64,000 nt of DNA from Acidimicrobiales bacterium (GTDB lineage: Bacteria > Actinomycetota > Acidimicrobiia > Acidimicrobiales > SHLQ01): contig JAHDEJ010000019.1 in the NCBI GenBank assembly GCA_020628865.1, positions 24,140-88,139 of the forward strand. Reading direction: 5' to 3'. Shown piece after piece: positions 34,236-42,575 of this stretch. The notes under the pieces were generated by a model. It saw only the letters and a list, made by a program, of their open reading frames with translations, was not told the origin of the DNA and did no database searches. A program made the translations under genes and the position numbers. Numbering within the stretch: position 1 is the stretch's first letter; each line of letters starts with the position of its first letter.

Positions 34236-34705
34236 CCACACCGATGGACGTGCCTGCGGGCGGAGTCGACATGGAGGCGCGCCGAACGAGTTCCTCGCGC
34301 CTGATCAAGGCGTCTCCGCAGGAGATTTTCGACATTCTCGCCGACCCGTCCAACCACGTGTTGATCGATGGATCCGGCACGGTGTCGGCCAGCAAGGGCG
34401 ACCCGGAACGGCTGGAGCCCGGGGCTCGGTTCGGCATGGGCATGCGGCTCAAGGTGATTCCGTACCGGATTCAGAACACGATCGTGGAGTTCGAGGAACC
34501 GAACCTGATCGCCTGGCGGCACATGGGGCATCACCGGTGGCGGTACGAACTCGAAGAAGTCGAGGGCGGCACGATGGTGACCGAGACGTTCGACTGGTCC
34601 ACCTCGAAGGCGCCCGTGGTGCTCGAGAAGGCCGGGTATCCGGCCGCCCATCTGCAGAACATCCGTCGGACGCTGGACAAGCTGGCGGAGCTGGCCGAGG
34701 GCTGA
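34232..34705 (+). CDS. SRPBCC (START/polyketide-cyclase-like) family protein
   Basis: This 157-residue protein is of the helix-grip fold: MEARRTSSSRLIKASPQEIFDILADPSNHVLIDGSG at the start, then FEEPNLIAWRHMGHHRWRYELEE and TMVTETFDWSTSK, ending with a long C-terminal helix (HLQNIRRTLDKLAELAE). Such proteins bind hydrophobic ligands, and some act as cyclases or lipid carriers; nothing here narrows the ligand. GTG 34232 overlaps the upstream stop. Confidence 0.85.
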   Translation: MTTPMDVPAGGVDMEARRTSSSRLIKASPQEIFDILADPSNHVLIDGSGTVSASKGDPERLEPGARFGMGMRLKVIPYRIQNTIVEFEEPNLIAWRHMGHHRWRYELEEVEGGTMVTETFDWSTSKAPVVLEKAGYPAAHLQNIRRTLDKLAELAEG

Positions 34706-34742
34706 TCGGAATAGACGATCGCCGGGCACGGTTTCGTCCGAC

Positions 34743-35027
34743 ATGGCTACAGCAACGTTCAATGGACGCGTGATTGCCGAGAGCGACGACATCGTCGTCG
34801 TCGAGGGCAACCCCTACTTCCCGCTCGATTCGCTCGACAAGGGCGTCGTCACGACGACAGAGCACACCACCCATTGCCCCTGGAAGGGCGATGCGGCGTA
34901 CTACACGATCGAGGTGGACGGTGAGGTCGCCGAGAACGCCGCCTGGTACTACCCCATTCCGAAGGATGGCGCTGAAATGGTCGCCGACCGGGTCGCCTTC
35001 TACCCTGCGGTGACCGTCGCTCAGTAG
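34743..35027 (+). CDS. DUF427 domain protein
   Basis: This 94-residue protein nearly equals a single DUF427 domain: TATFNGRVIAESDDIVVVEG, then YFPLDSL, TTHCPWKGDAAYYTIEVDG and NAAWYYPIPKDGAE near the C-terminus. The family is a small beta-rich fold common in Actinobacteria, with no settled function. It ends 42 bases before the convergent RNase HI gene. Confidence 0.9.
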   Translation: MATATFNGRVIAESDDIVVVEGNPYFPLDSLDKGVVTTTEHTTHCPWKGDAAYYTIEVDGEVAENAAWYYPIPKDGAEMVADRVAFYPAVTVAQ

Positions 35028-35069
35028 CCCAGCCGCCGCCTCCGGCGGGGCCAAATTGCAGACCGGGTG

Positions 35070-35576
35070 CTACGAGCGGATCTCGCCGTTGGAGCCGCCG
35101 TTCGCGGCTGCGTCGACGGCCAGCTGGTCGGCGATCTCATTCCATTCGTTGCCGGCGTGTCCCTTGACCCAGGTGAAGGTCACGTCGGCTTGTTTGTAGG
35201 CGGCGACGAGCGGCTTCCAGAGGTCTTGGTTGGCGACGTCCTTCTTCTGGCTGTTCTTCCAGCCGCGGCGTTCCCACCCGATCCACCACTTGTCTTTGAA
35301 GCAGTTGACGACATAGGTGCTGTCGCTGATGATCTCCAGCGGACCGTCGAGGCTGGTCACCGCATGCAGGACCGCCTGCAGTTCCATGCGCTGGTTGGTG
35401 CTCGGGTTCTCCGCACCGGACGCCCAGCCCCCGCCGTTCGGGATGACCCATCCCCAGCCGCCGGGGCCCGGGTTCCCGGAGCAGGCGCCGTCGGTGTAGA
35501 CCTGCCGGCGCTCGTCGGGGGATGCCGGATTCGCCGGCGGTTCGGGATCGTCGAGGGGGAAGAGGGTGTCGCTCAC
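35070..35576 (-). CDS. rnhA: Ribonuclease HI
   Basis: This protein of about 168 residues cleaves the RNA strand of RNA-DNA hybrids. The carboxylate set is visible in order: Asp in VYTDGACSGNPGPGGWGW, Glu in NQRMELQAVLHAV, Asp in IISDSTYVVNC, and Asp in GNEWNEIADQLAVDAA, with the catalytic His in VKGHAGNE. A longer frame exists up to 35684, but those bases contain a repeated CGTTCACGGA motif and code for repeated Val-Asn-Gly, so GTG 35576 (just before SDTLFPLDD) is preferred. The gene is divergent from aceE. Confidence 0.9.
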   Translation of the reverse strand: MSDTLFPLDDPEPPANPASPDERRQVYTDGACSGNPGPGGWGWVIPNGGGWASGAENPSTNQRMELQAVLHAVTSLDGPLEIISDSTYVVNCFKDKWWIGWERRGWKNSQKKDVANQDLWKPLVAAYKQADVTFTWVKGHAGNEWNEIADQLAVDAAANGGSNGEIRS

Positions 35577-35590
35577 CCTGCCAGCATGAC

Positions 35591-35664
35591 CGTTCACGGA
35601 CCGAAGCAGGTCGTTCACGGAGTTTTCACCCGAGAAAATACGGCAAAAGTTTCCGTTCACCGGA
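35591..35664. promoter_or_regulatory. Three CGTTCAC(C)GGA repeats at 21- and 42-base spacing between rnhA and aceE
   Basis: The 110-base divergent gap contains CGTTCACGGA at 35591-35600 and 35612-35621, and CGTTCACCGGA at 35654-35664. Offsets of 21 and 42 bases put all three on the same face of the helix, as expected for an operator array of one regulator controlling aceE and perhaps rnhA. The third copy lies 23 bases before the aceE ATG. I do not recognise the motif as a known regulator's site. Confidence 0.55.
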
Positions 35665-35686
35665 CTTGGTGAGAGACTGAGCACAT

Positions 35687-38389
35687 ATGCAGGACAACTT
35701 CTCGCAGCAGCTCCCCGACATCGACCCCGACGAGACGCAGGAGTGGCTCGATTCGCTCGACGCTGTGGCCTCGGGCTCCGGCAAACAGCGGGCCCGCTTT
35801 CTCATGTCGAAGCTGATGGCTCGTTCACAGGAGATGCAGATCGGCACGCCCCCATCGGTGTGGACGCCGTACGTGAACACGATCCCCACCGAGGACCAGC
35901 CGTTCTTCCCCGGCGATGAGCACATCGAGCGTCGAATTCGTGCGTTCATCCGGTGGAACGCTGCGGCGATGGTGGTCCGGGCGAACAAGGCTGCGGACGG
36001 CATCGGCGGTCACCTCTCGTCGTTCGCGTCGTCGGCGTCTCTGTACGACGTGGGTTTCAACCACTTCTGGCGCGGCAAGGACGACGGCCTCCCCGGCGAC
36101 CACATCTACATGCAGGGCCACGCTGCCCCCGGCATCTACGCCCGGGCGTATCTGGAGGGTCGCCTGACCGAGGAGAACCTGGATCACTTCCGGATGGAGA
36201 TCGGCGGCAAGGGCCTGTCCAGCTACCCGCATCCCCGCCTGATGCCAGAGTTCTGGGAGTTCCCGACGGTCTCGATGGGCCTCGGCCCGATCAACTCGAT
36301 CTATCACGCCCGTTTCGCCCGCTACCTCACGCAGCGCCGCATCGACGACGCATCCCGTGGCAAGGTCTGGGCATTCCTGGGCGACGGTGAAACGGACGAG
36401 CCGGAAACGCTCGGCGCAATCTCGCTGGCCGGCCGTTCCGGGCTGGGCAACCTGATCTGGGTCATCAACTGCAATCTGCAGCGCCTCGATGGTCCGGTGC
36501 GAGGCAACTCGAAGATCATCCAGGAGCTGGAAGGCAACTTCCGCGGCGCCGGCTGGAACGTCATCAAGGTCGTGTGGGGCTCCCGTTGGGACGAGCTGCT
36601 TGCACGTGACGTCGACGGTGTCCTGCTGAACAAGATGAACACCGTGGTCGATGGCGAGTTCCAGCGCTACGCGGTCGAGGACGGCAGCTACATCCGCGAG
36701 CACTTCTTCGGCCCGGATCCCCGCCTCCGCAAGCTTGTCGAGCACCTGTCGGACGAAGACCTGCGCAACCTTCCCCGCGGCGGTCACGACTACCTGAAGC
36801 TGCACGCGGCCTACAAGGCTGCCGTGGAAGAGACCGAACGCCCAACGGTCATTCTGGCCAAGACCATCAAGGGCTGGACGCTCGGCCAGGGCTTCGAGGC
36901 CCGAAACAGCACGCACCAGCTGAAGAAGATGAACAAGGATCAGATGCTGGAGATGCGCGAGCGTCTGCACCTCGAGGACGAGATCCCTGAATCCGAGCTC
37001 GAAGACGGGATTCCCCCGTACTTCAAGCCGGCGCCGGACTCCGAGGAGATGCAGTACCTGCTGCGCCGCCGCCAGGAGTTGGGCGGCGCGCTGCCCAAGC
37101 GGGTCGTTCGCACCCGACGACCCCTCGATCTTCCGGCCGAGTCGATCTTCGACGATCTCGACAAGGGTTCGGGCGGCCGCGAGGTGTCGACCACCATGGT
37201 GTTCACGGCAACGCTTCGGAACATGATGCGCGACCAGGCCTTCGGCCGGCGTGTCGTGCCGATCATCCCGGATGAGGCCCGAACGTTCGGCATGGACTCC
37301 ATGTTCCGCGAGTTCGAGATCTACGCGCCGCACGGGCAGCTCTACGAGCCGGTCGACCACGAGCTCCTCCTCTCCTACTCGGAGGACACGGATGGTCAGA
37401 TCCTTGAGGAGGGCATCACCGAGGCGGGAGCGATGGCGTCGTTCATTGCGTCGGCCACCAGCTACGCCAACTACGGCGTACCCACCGTGCCGTTCTTCAC
37501 CTTCTACTCGATGTTCGGCTTCCAGCGGGTCGGCGACCTCATCTGGTCCGCCGCCGACTCCCGGGCCCGAGGCTTCCTCATGGGAGCAACCGCAGGCCGC
37601 ACCACGCTCATGGGCGAGGGCCTGCAGCATCAGGACGGCCACAGCCACCTGCTCGCGTCGACCGTGCCGTCATGCGAGGCCTACGACCCGGCCTACGCGT
37701 ACGAGCTGGGAACGCTCATCAAGGAAGGCCTCCGTCGCATGTACGGCGAGGGCGCCGAGGCGGGCGAAGACATCTTCTACTACCTCACCATCTACAACGA
37801 GAACTACGAGATGCCGGCCCGCCCAGATCACGTGAGCGACGAAGACATCCTCTCCGGCCTCTACCAGTTCGCCGACGCCCCGGAGCGCTCGCACCGCTCG
37901 GCAATCCTGTTCAGTGGACCGACCCAGGGTGCGGCCCGCGAGGCGCAGGCCGAGCTGGCCGAACACTTCGACGTGGGCGCTGAACTGTGGAGCGCAACCT
38001 CGTACAAGACGCTGCGGGAGAACGCCCTCGAGGCCGAGCGCCACAACCGGTACAACCCGGGCGCCGACCCTGCGTACCCGGACGTCACCGTGAAGTTGGC
38101 GACCGTGGGTGGACCGATCGTTGCGGTGACGGACTACATGAAGACCGTTCCCGACCAGATCGCCCGCTGGGTGCCCGGCCGGTATGTGGCGCTGGGTACG
38201 GACGGTTTCGGCCGTTCGGACACCCGCGAGGCCCTTCGTTCGTTCTTCGAGATCGACACGCCCAACATCGTGGTTGCCGTGCTCTCTGCGCTGGCCGACG
38301 AGGGCAAGATCGATCGTGCGGTCGTGGCGCAGGCCATGGAGCGTTACGGCATCGACCCCGCGGCCGCCGACCCGGCACACGCCCACTGA
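35687..38389 (+). CDS. aceE: Pyruvate dehydrogenase E1 component, homodimeric type
   Basis: This 900-residue thiamine-diphosphate enzyme decarboxylates pyruvate and acetylates the lipoyl arm of E2. The ThDP/Mg motif is GDGETDEPE (232-240), followed by the NLIWVINCNLQRLDGPVRGN segment typical of AceE. The pyrimidine-binding half includes GAMASFIASATSYANYGV and PFFTFYSMFGFQRVGD, with GEGLQHQDGHSHL further on. Length and order match single-chain AceE of Actinobacteria and gamma-proteobacteria. The E2, E3 and lipoate genes that complete the complex lie at the left end of the window. The regulatory repeat array sits directly upstream. Confidence 0.97.
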   Translation: MQDNFSQQLPDIDPDETQEWLDSLDAVASGSGKQRARFLMSKLMARSQEMQIGTPPSVWTPYVNTIPTEDQPFFPGDEHIERRIRAFIRWNAAAMVVRANKAADGIGGHLSSFASSASLYDVGFNHFWRGKDDGLPGDHIYMQGHAAPGIYARAYLEGRLTEENLDHFRMEIGGKGLSSYPHPRLMPEFWEFPTVSMGLGPINSIYHARFARYLTQRRIDDASRGKVWAFLGDGETDEPETLGAISLAGRSGLGNLIWVINCNLQRLDGPVRGNSKIIQELEGNFRGAGWNVIKVVWGSRWDELLARDVDGVLLNKMNTVVDGEFQRYAVEDGSYIREHFFGPDPRLRKLVEHLSDEDLRNLPRGGHDYLKLHAAYKAAVEETERPTVILAKTIKGWTLGQGFEARNSTHQLKKMNKDQMLEMRERLHLEDEIPESELEDGIPPYFKPAPDSEEMQYLLRRRQELGGALPKRVVRTRRPLDLPAESIFDDLDKGSGGREVSTTMVFTATLRNMMRDQAFGRRVVPIIPDEARTFGMDSMFREFEIYAPHGQLYEPVDHELLLSYSEDTDGQILEEGITEAGAMASFIASATSYANYGVPTVPFFTFYSMFGFQRVGDLIWSAADSRARGFLMGATAGRTTLMGEGLQHQDGHSHLLASTVPSCEAYDPAYAYELGTLIKEGLRRMYGEGAEAGEDIFYYLTIYNENYEMPARPDHVSDEDILSGLYQFADAPERSHRSAILFSGPTQGAAREAQAELAEHFDVGAELWSATSYKTLRENALEAERHNRYNPGADPAYPDVTVKLATVGGPIVAVTDYMKTVPDQIARWVPGRYVALGTDGFGRSDTREALRSFFEIDTPNIVVAVLSALADEGKIDRAVVAQAMERYGIDPAAADPAHAH

Positions 38390-38460
38390 CTTCGACCGCC
38401 CGCGGCGGGGCAGGTCAAACGTCTCAGGAAGGACGGGTCGACAGCTCGTACGCTGGTCCG

Positions 38461-39537
38461 GTGGCTCAGATCCTGACCGAGGCGGAACCGACAACGTCGG
38501 ACGACGGAGAACGCTCACCCGACACACGTGAACGCCGTCCGAAGTGGTTGCGTTGGCTTCTGCTTTTGCTTCCTTGGACATGGTTCGTCGTCCGCGGCCT
38601 GCATCCTTGGTTTGAGTTGGTCGCGATTCTGTTGCCGGTTCTCACGATTTCGGCTGCCGCCGCCGCCCTTCTGGTGGCGACGTATCGACGCGATGCACTG
38701 TTCCTGGCGATGATCGCTTCTCTGATGTTGTTCTATGTGGTGGCAATCGTGCTGCCTGGACGACCGATCGAGTCGCCGAGGCCGGCAGAGACCACTCGAT
38801 TTGCCGCAATCAACGTCGCCTCGCGTTGGTTCAGCGACAACGACGTCGGGTTCTTCATCTACGAGCGTGAGCCGGACATCTTCGTCGGTATCGAACTTCG
38901 TGAGCCTCAGGACGAAGATTTGCGCAGTCGCTACGAATTTGCGATCAGTGATCTGGCGGGCTTCGCGCCGAACCCCCCAACCGGGGTGACGATCGAGGAC
39001 TTGGCCTCCACGTATCGGGAGAATGACGCTCCAAGTATCGGCATCTACTCCCGGCATCCGATGGTGCCGTTGCCGGATCCGATTGTGGACCAGGTGGCTG
39101 GCGGGTTGCCCGGATTCAGAGTTCAGATCGCAACCGAACAGGGTGATGTCATCGTCTATGCGTTGCACGTCCCGCGGCCCGGTAGCGGTGGCGGGCCATA
39201 TGAAGTCAGCGTCTCCGAACAACGCGAATTGCTCGACGCAATCAGCTCGTCCATCGCAGCGGAAGAACTCCCCGTCGTCGTCATCGGCGACTTGAACATT
39301 GCCGACCGAGGACCCGCGTTTGCCCGGTTCTCCGAGGCGTTCACAGACGTGATGCGCATCGACCGGTGGGCTGGTCCCACTCGCCATGGCGATCTCTGGC
39401 ATACCGCATTGCGGCTGCGGATCGACCATCTCCTGGTCGGTGACGGCCTCTGCGCCACCGCGGCGCAGGCGCCAGACGTCTTCTTTACCGATCACAGCCC
39501 GATTCAAGCCGACATCGGCCCCTGCCCCGCGACCTGA
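38461..39537 (+). CDS. Membrane-anchored endonuclease/exonuclease/phosphatase (EEP) family protein
   Basis: This 358-residue protein starts at a GTG. Residues 35-105 contain three hydrophobic helices (LRWLLLLLPWTWFVVRGL, LVAILLPVLTISAAAAALLV, LFLAMIASLMLFYVVAIVLP). The C-terminal EEP domain, probably extracytoplasmic, shows GIELREPQ, VVVIGDLNIADRGP, RIDHLLVGDG and TDHSPIQADI, the metal and catalytic motifs of the DNase I/phosphodiesterase superfamily. Substrates of membrane-anchored members are mostly unknown; nucleic acid, phosphoinositide-like lipids or phosphodiesters in a glycan are all possible. It begins block II of the polysaccharide genes. Confidence 0.85.
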   Translation: MAQILTEAEPTTSDDGERSPDTRERRPKWLRWLLLLLPWTWFVVRGLHPWFELVAILLPVLTISAAAAALLVATYRRDALFLAMIASLMLFYVVAIVLPGRPIESPRPAETTRFAAINVASRWFSDNDVGFFIYEREPDIFVGIELREPQDEDLRSRYEFAISDLAGFAPNPPTGVTIEDLASTYRENDAPSIGIYSRHPMVPLPDPIVDQVAGGLPGFRVQIATEQGDVIVYALHVPRPGSGGGPYEVSVSEQRELLDAISSSIAAEELPVVVIGDLNIADRGPAFARFSEAFTDVMRIDRWAGPTRHGDLWHTALRLRIDHLLVGDGLCATAAQAPDVFFTDHSPIQADIGPCPAT

Positions 39538-39585
39538 GCGGTCGTGATCGGCGGATAACATGCACCGGACAGAAGGACAGCGGAA

Positions 39586-41232
39586 ATGATGTACGAGAAA
39601 GACGCCAAGGGTCGCGAGACTCCGGGGCTCGAGGATTATCTGGCCGCCATTCGTCAGAGGAAGCTGCTGATTCTCCTGAGCGGCCTGCTTTGCCTGGTGC
39701 TCGCAACACTGTTCACGACGACCCGGACGCCCACGTACTCGGCAGGTGCACGAGTCATCGTCAACCCGACCGCGGTCGGGTCGATCGATGGTCGATTGGT
39801 CCGGCCGGTGTTGGAACGCGAGCGCGAAGTGATCGACTCGAATGCAGTAGCGGATCGGGTGGCAGAGCAGATCTCCCTGGGCCAGAGCGGCCGCTCGTTG
39901 CTGGGCGATCTCGAAGTCGTATTCGTTGACGACTCGGACTCGCTGGAGATCCAGTACACCTCGACGGATCCGGAATTGGCCCAGCGAGTCGTCAACTCGT
40001 TTGCCGAGCAGTACGTGGCTCGACGGGTGGAGCAAGCGCAGGTGTTGGACGACAACACACTGAACGAGTTGCAGGGAAAGATCGACGAAATCGATGCGCA
40101 GGTGGCCGATCTCGAGCAACAGATCGTCACTGCGGGTGCCGAGCGGTCGCGTCTCATTGCGTTGGACATCGACGCAAGTGCGGTGACCGATCAGATCACG
40201 AGTTTCCGTACCTCGATCTCGTCGCTGCTCGCCGATCGCAGAACAACCCGCAACGACCTGGCCGACGCTCAGCTGAGCCAGCGCACCCGTGTCGCTCCGG
40301 CCGAGGTTCTTCAGTTTGCGTCTGTGCCGGAGGTTCCGAACGGGTTCAGCGACCGGATTCTCCAGTTCGTGGGCCTCTTCTTCGGTCTTGGCGCTGGTGT
40401 CGCCATGGCGTTCGTCCTTCACCGGTTGGACCGCACGGCGCGTGAGTCTGGTGACGTCGAGCTGGCACTTGGTGCCAACGTTCTTGCATCGATTCCACAG
40501 TTCGGAGTGGGCAATCGGTCTGGGAACGCGGCTGTTGTCATGCTCGCCGGGGGCCGTTCAGCAAAGGTGCAACGGGCGCGAGAGTCCTTCCGTCGGCTGC
40601 GATCGTCCGTGCAATTTCTTGGCACCAGCCGGGATGCAGACACCTATCTCATCACGAGCGCCCGACCGGCCGAAGGAAAATCAACGGTGTCCGTGAACCT
40701 TGCGGTGGCGCTCGCACAGGGTGGAGCGAGGGTGTGCCTGGTCAACGCCGACCTTCGGCGACCGACCGTGGAACGCATGCTTGGCGTTCCCAACGTCCGG
40801 GGGCTGTCGAGCTGGCTGAACGACAACTCCATCACCGACATCATGGTGCCGGTCGACGGCACACCAGGTCTGGTGCTCGTGCCGTCCGGCCCACCTCCCA
40901 CGAACCCCGGCGAATTGCTCGCGACGGGCGGCCTGAACGAGTTGATTGACGAACTCAGTGAGCAGTTCGATGTCGTCGTCGTCGATGCGCCGCCAGTGCT
41001 CAGCGCGGCCGATGCTTCGACCATCGCTCCTGCGGTGGATGGCACATTGATCGTTGTGGACGGCCGTCGGACCGACACCGACACGCTTCTGCGGGTACGC
41101 GGCGAACTCGAACGTACGGGCGGGAAACTGTTGGGTGCGGTGCTCAACCGCGACAGCACCGAGGGCGGACCTCGACTCAGTCGGGACCGATATGCGTACG
41201 AGCGGGTTTCGGCGGCCCGAGCCACCAGCTGA
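39586..41232 (+). CDS. Wzz-type chain-length regulator fused to BY-kinase
   Basis: This 548-residue protein has transmembrane helices at about 27-45 and 258-278 enclosing a periplasmic loop with a coiled coil (160-190). The kinase domain has Walker A SARPAEGKST (358-367), Walker A' LVNADLRRPT (385-394), the NPGELL motif (440-445) and Walker B VVVVDAPPVL. Unlike the other two copies, the C-terminus has only Y536 and Y538 and no tyrosine cluster, so it may signal weakly or act as an ATPase partner. Its stop overlaps the Wzy gene by one base, the typical Wzz-Wzy pairing. Confidence 0.92.
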   Translation: MMYEKDAKGRETPGLEDYLAAIRQRKLLILLSGLLCLVLATLFTTTRTPTYSAGARVIVNPTAVGSIDGRLVRPVLEREREVIDSNAVADRVAEQISLGQSGRSLLGDLEVVFVDDSDSLEIQYTSTDPELAQRVVNSFAEQYVARRVEQAQVLDDNTLNELQGKIDEIDAQVADLEQQIVTAGAERSRLIALDIDASAVTDQITSFRTSISSLLADRRTTRNDLADAQLSQRTRVAPAEVLQFASVPEVPNGFSDRILQFVGLFFGLGAGVAMAFVLHRLDRTARESGDVELALGANVLASIPQFGVGNRSGNAAVVMLAGGRSAKVQRARESFRRLRSSVQFLGTSRDADTYLITSARPAEGKSTVSVNLAVALAQGGARVCLVNADLRRPTVERMLGVPNVRGLSSWLNDNSITDIMVPVDGTPGLVLVPSGPPPTNPGELLATGGLNELIDELSEQFDVVVVDAPPVLSAADASTIAPAVDGTLIVVDGRRTDTDTLLRVRGELERTGGKLLGAVLNRDSTEGGPRLSRDRYAYERVSAARATS

Positions 41233-42575
41233 TGACACTGACTGCGAGCTGGGCGGAGCCGTCCTCCGACTCGTTTGTCGACTCTCGACCGTCCAATCAG
41301 TTCCTCAACCGCCCGGGGTGGTTCGAACGAGCGGGCGTGTTCGTCGCGTTGTTCACCTATGCCTGGGGCACCCCGTTGGAGTGGTTGGCTTTCGCCACGG
41401 GCGGGTCGGTCGAGTCGAGCGCGCTGACGCAGCTGCTGTTCCTCGGTTTTCTCCTACTTTCGGTCGTTTCGTTGAATGGGAACTGGCACATTGCCCTCAA
41501 AGCGGCAAAGGGCGAACCGCTCATGGCTGCGTTTGTGGCGCTTGCGGTTGCCTCGACGGTCTGGTCGACCGCACCCGCCGAGACGCTACGGGAAGGAATC
41601 ACGCTCTCCGTCGCCTACGTGTTTGCGTTGCATCTCATCGTGAGGTTCTCGATACGAGAGATCGTGACAATGCTCGCCGCGACCTTCGCGATCGGAGCGA
41701 TTCTCAACCTTGCCTTCGTCGCCATCTTCGCCGACCTGGGCAGCCTCTCCGTTGGCACGGACGGCAGCAGGGGTTGGAGCGGCATCACGGGTAACCGCAA
41801 CACGCTGGGCCGCGCTGCCGTGCTCGGCTTCGCCGTGTGCGTCATCCAGGCACGAACGGTTCGAAGCTTGGTGTGGTGGCCAGGCTTCGCCCTGTTGAAC
41901 GCAATGCTCGCCATCGGTTCGAACTCTGCGACGACGCTCGGAGCTCTGGGCGGCATCTGCATTCTCGGCACGATCTTCGTCGGATTTCGCGGACGGAAGA
42001 CCCTCTACGGAGCGACGATGGTCGCGATGGGCATCGTGTTCTCGACGCTAACCGTCCTTGCGGCAACGAACCTGGCAGCAACCACCGGGTTGATCGGCCG
42101 GGACAGCAGCTTCACAGGTCGGTTGCCGATCTGGATCGACGCATTCGTGTACGGGGTCAGTGAGCGCCCGCTGCTCGGCTACGGACGCGAGGGTTTCTGG
42201 GGTCAGGGATTTCACGATTTCGACGTACAACTTCGGACGAACGAGAACTTCAACACGCCGCATGCCCACAACGCGTGGGTGGACGCCTGGCTTGAGGTCG
42301 GACCGCTCGGTGCCATCCTGCTGACGGCGATCATCGTGCGAGGGCTGCTGTGGGGCACGCGCCGGATTCGGGCGGTACCCACCGCGATCGGCATGTTTCC
42401 CGCAGTGATCATCTCCCTTGCGGTCGTCTATTCCGCAACGGAAGCGGGATTCATCAGCAGGTCCGTCCAGTTCATCATGTTGATCGTCGCGGTGACGGAA
42501 GCTTCTCGCCAGAAAGGCGTTGCGGAGCCCTGGGAGCCGCGATCCGGCTCACTGCCCGATCCCGTCGACCGATGA
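41232..42575 (+). CDS. O-antigen polymerase/ligase-family membrane protein (Wzy-like)
   Basis: This 447-residue protein has about 11 hydrophobic segments. The periplasmic Wzy_C region is recognisable: SRGWSGITGNRNTLGRAAVLGF, then a large loop reading RDSSFTGRLPIWIDAFVYG...LLGYGREGFWGQG and HAHNAWVDAWLEVGPLGAILL, the conserved HN-x-W/L-x4-E-x-G pattern of polymerases and ligases. It would join lipid-linked repeat units at the outer face of the membrane. It overlaps the Wzz gene by one base and the following GT2 gene by four. Confidence 0.92.
   Translation: MTLTASWAEPSSDSFVDSRPSNQFLNRPGWFERAGVFVALFTYAWGTPLEWLAFATGGSVESSALTQLLFLGFLLLSVVSLNGNWHIALKAAKGEPLMAAFVALAVASTVWSTAPAETLREGITLSVAYVFALHLIVRFSIREIVTMLAATFAIGAILNLAFVAIFADLGSLSVGTDGSRGWSGITGNRNTLGRAAVLGFAVCVIQARTVRSLVWWPGFALLNAMLAIGSNSATTLGALGGICILGTIFVGFRGRKTLYGATMVAMGIVFSTLTVLAATNLAATTGLIGRDSSFTGRLPIWIDAFVYGVSERPLLGYGREGFWGQGFHDFDVQLRTNENFNTPHAHNAWVDAWLEVGPLGAILLTAIIVRGLLWGTRRIRAVPTAIGMFPAVIISLAVVYSATEAGFISRSVQFIMLIVAVTEASRQKGVAEPWEPRSGSLPDPVDR

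Noticed and set aside
35036..35048. CCGCC-TCC-GGCGG hairpin between the DUF427 gene and rnhA as a terminator
   Set aside because: Only a 5-base-pair stem with a 3-base loop and no T-run on either strand; could be chance in GC-rich sequence.
35577..35684. N-terminal extension of RNase HI to ATG/TTG at 35684
   Set aside because: The bases are the regulatory repeat array; encoded residues repeat Val-Asn-Gly and are not part of the RNase H fold.
35825..37648. 607-residue minus-strand frame antisense to aceE
   Set aside because: Long open frames on the complement are expected in GC-rich DNA with strong third-position bias; no domain pattern, and AceE on the plus strand is certain.
38515..40422. 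635-residue minus-strand frame across the EEP and Wzz genes
   Set aside because: It crosses two convincing plus-strand genes and an intergenic gap, and has no recognisable motif.
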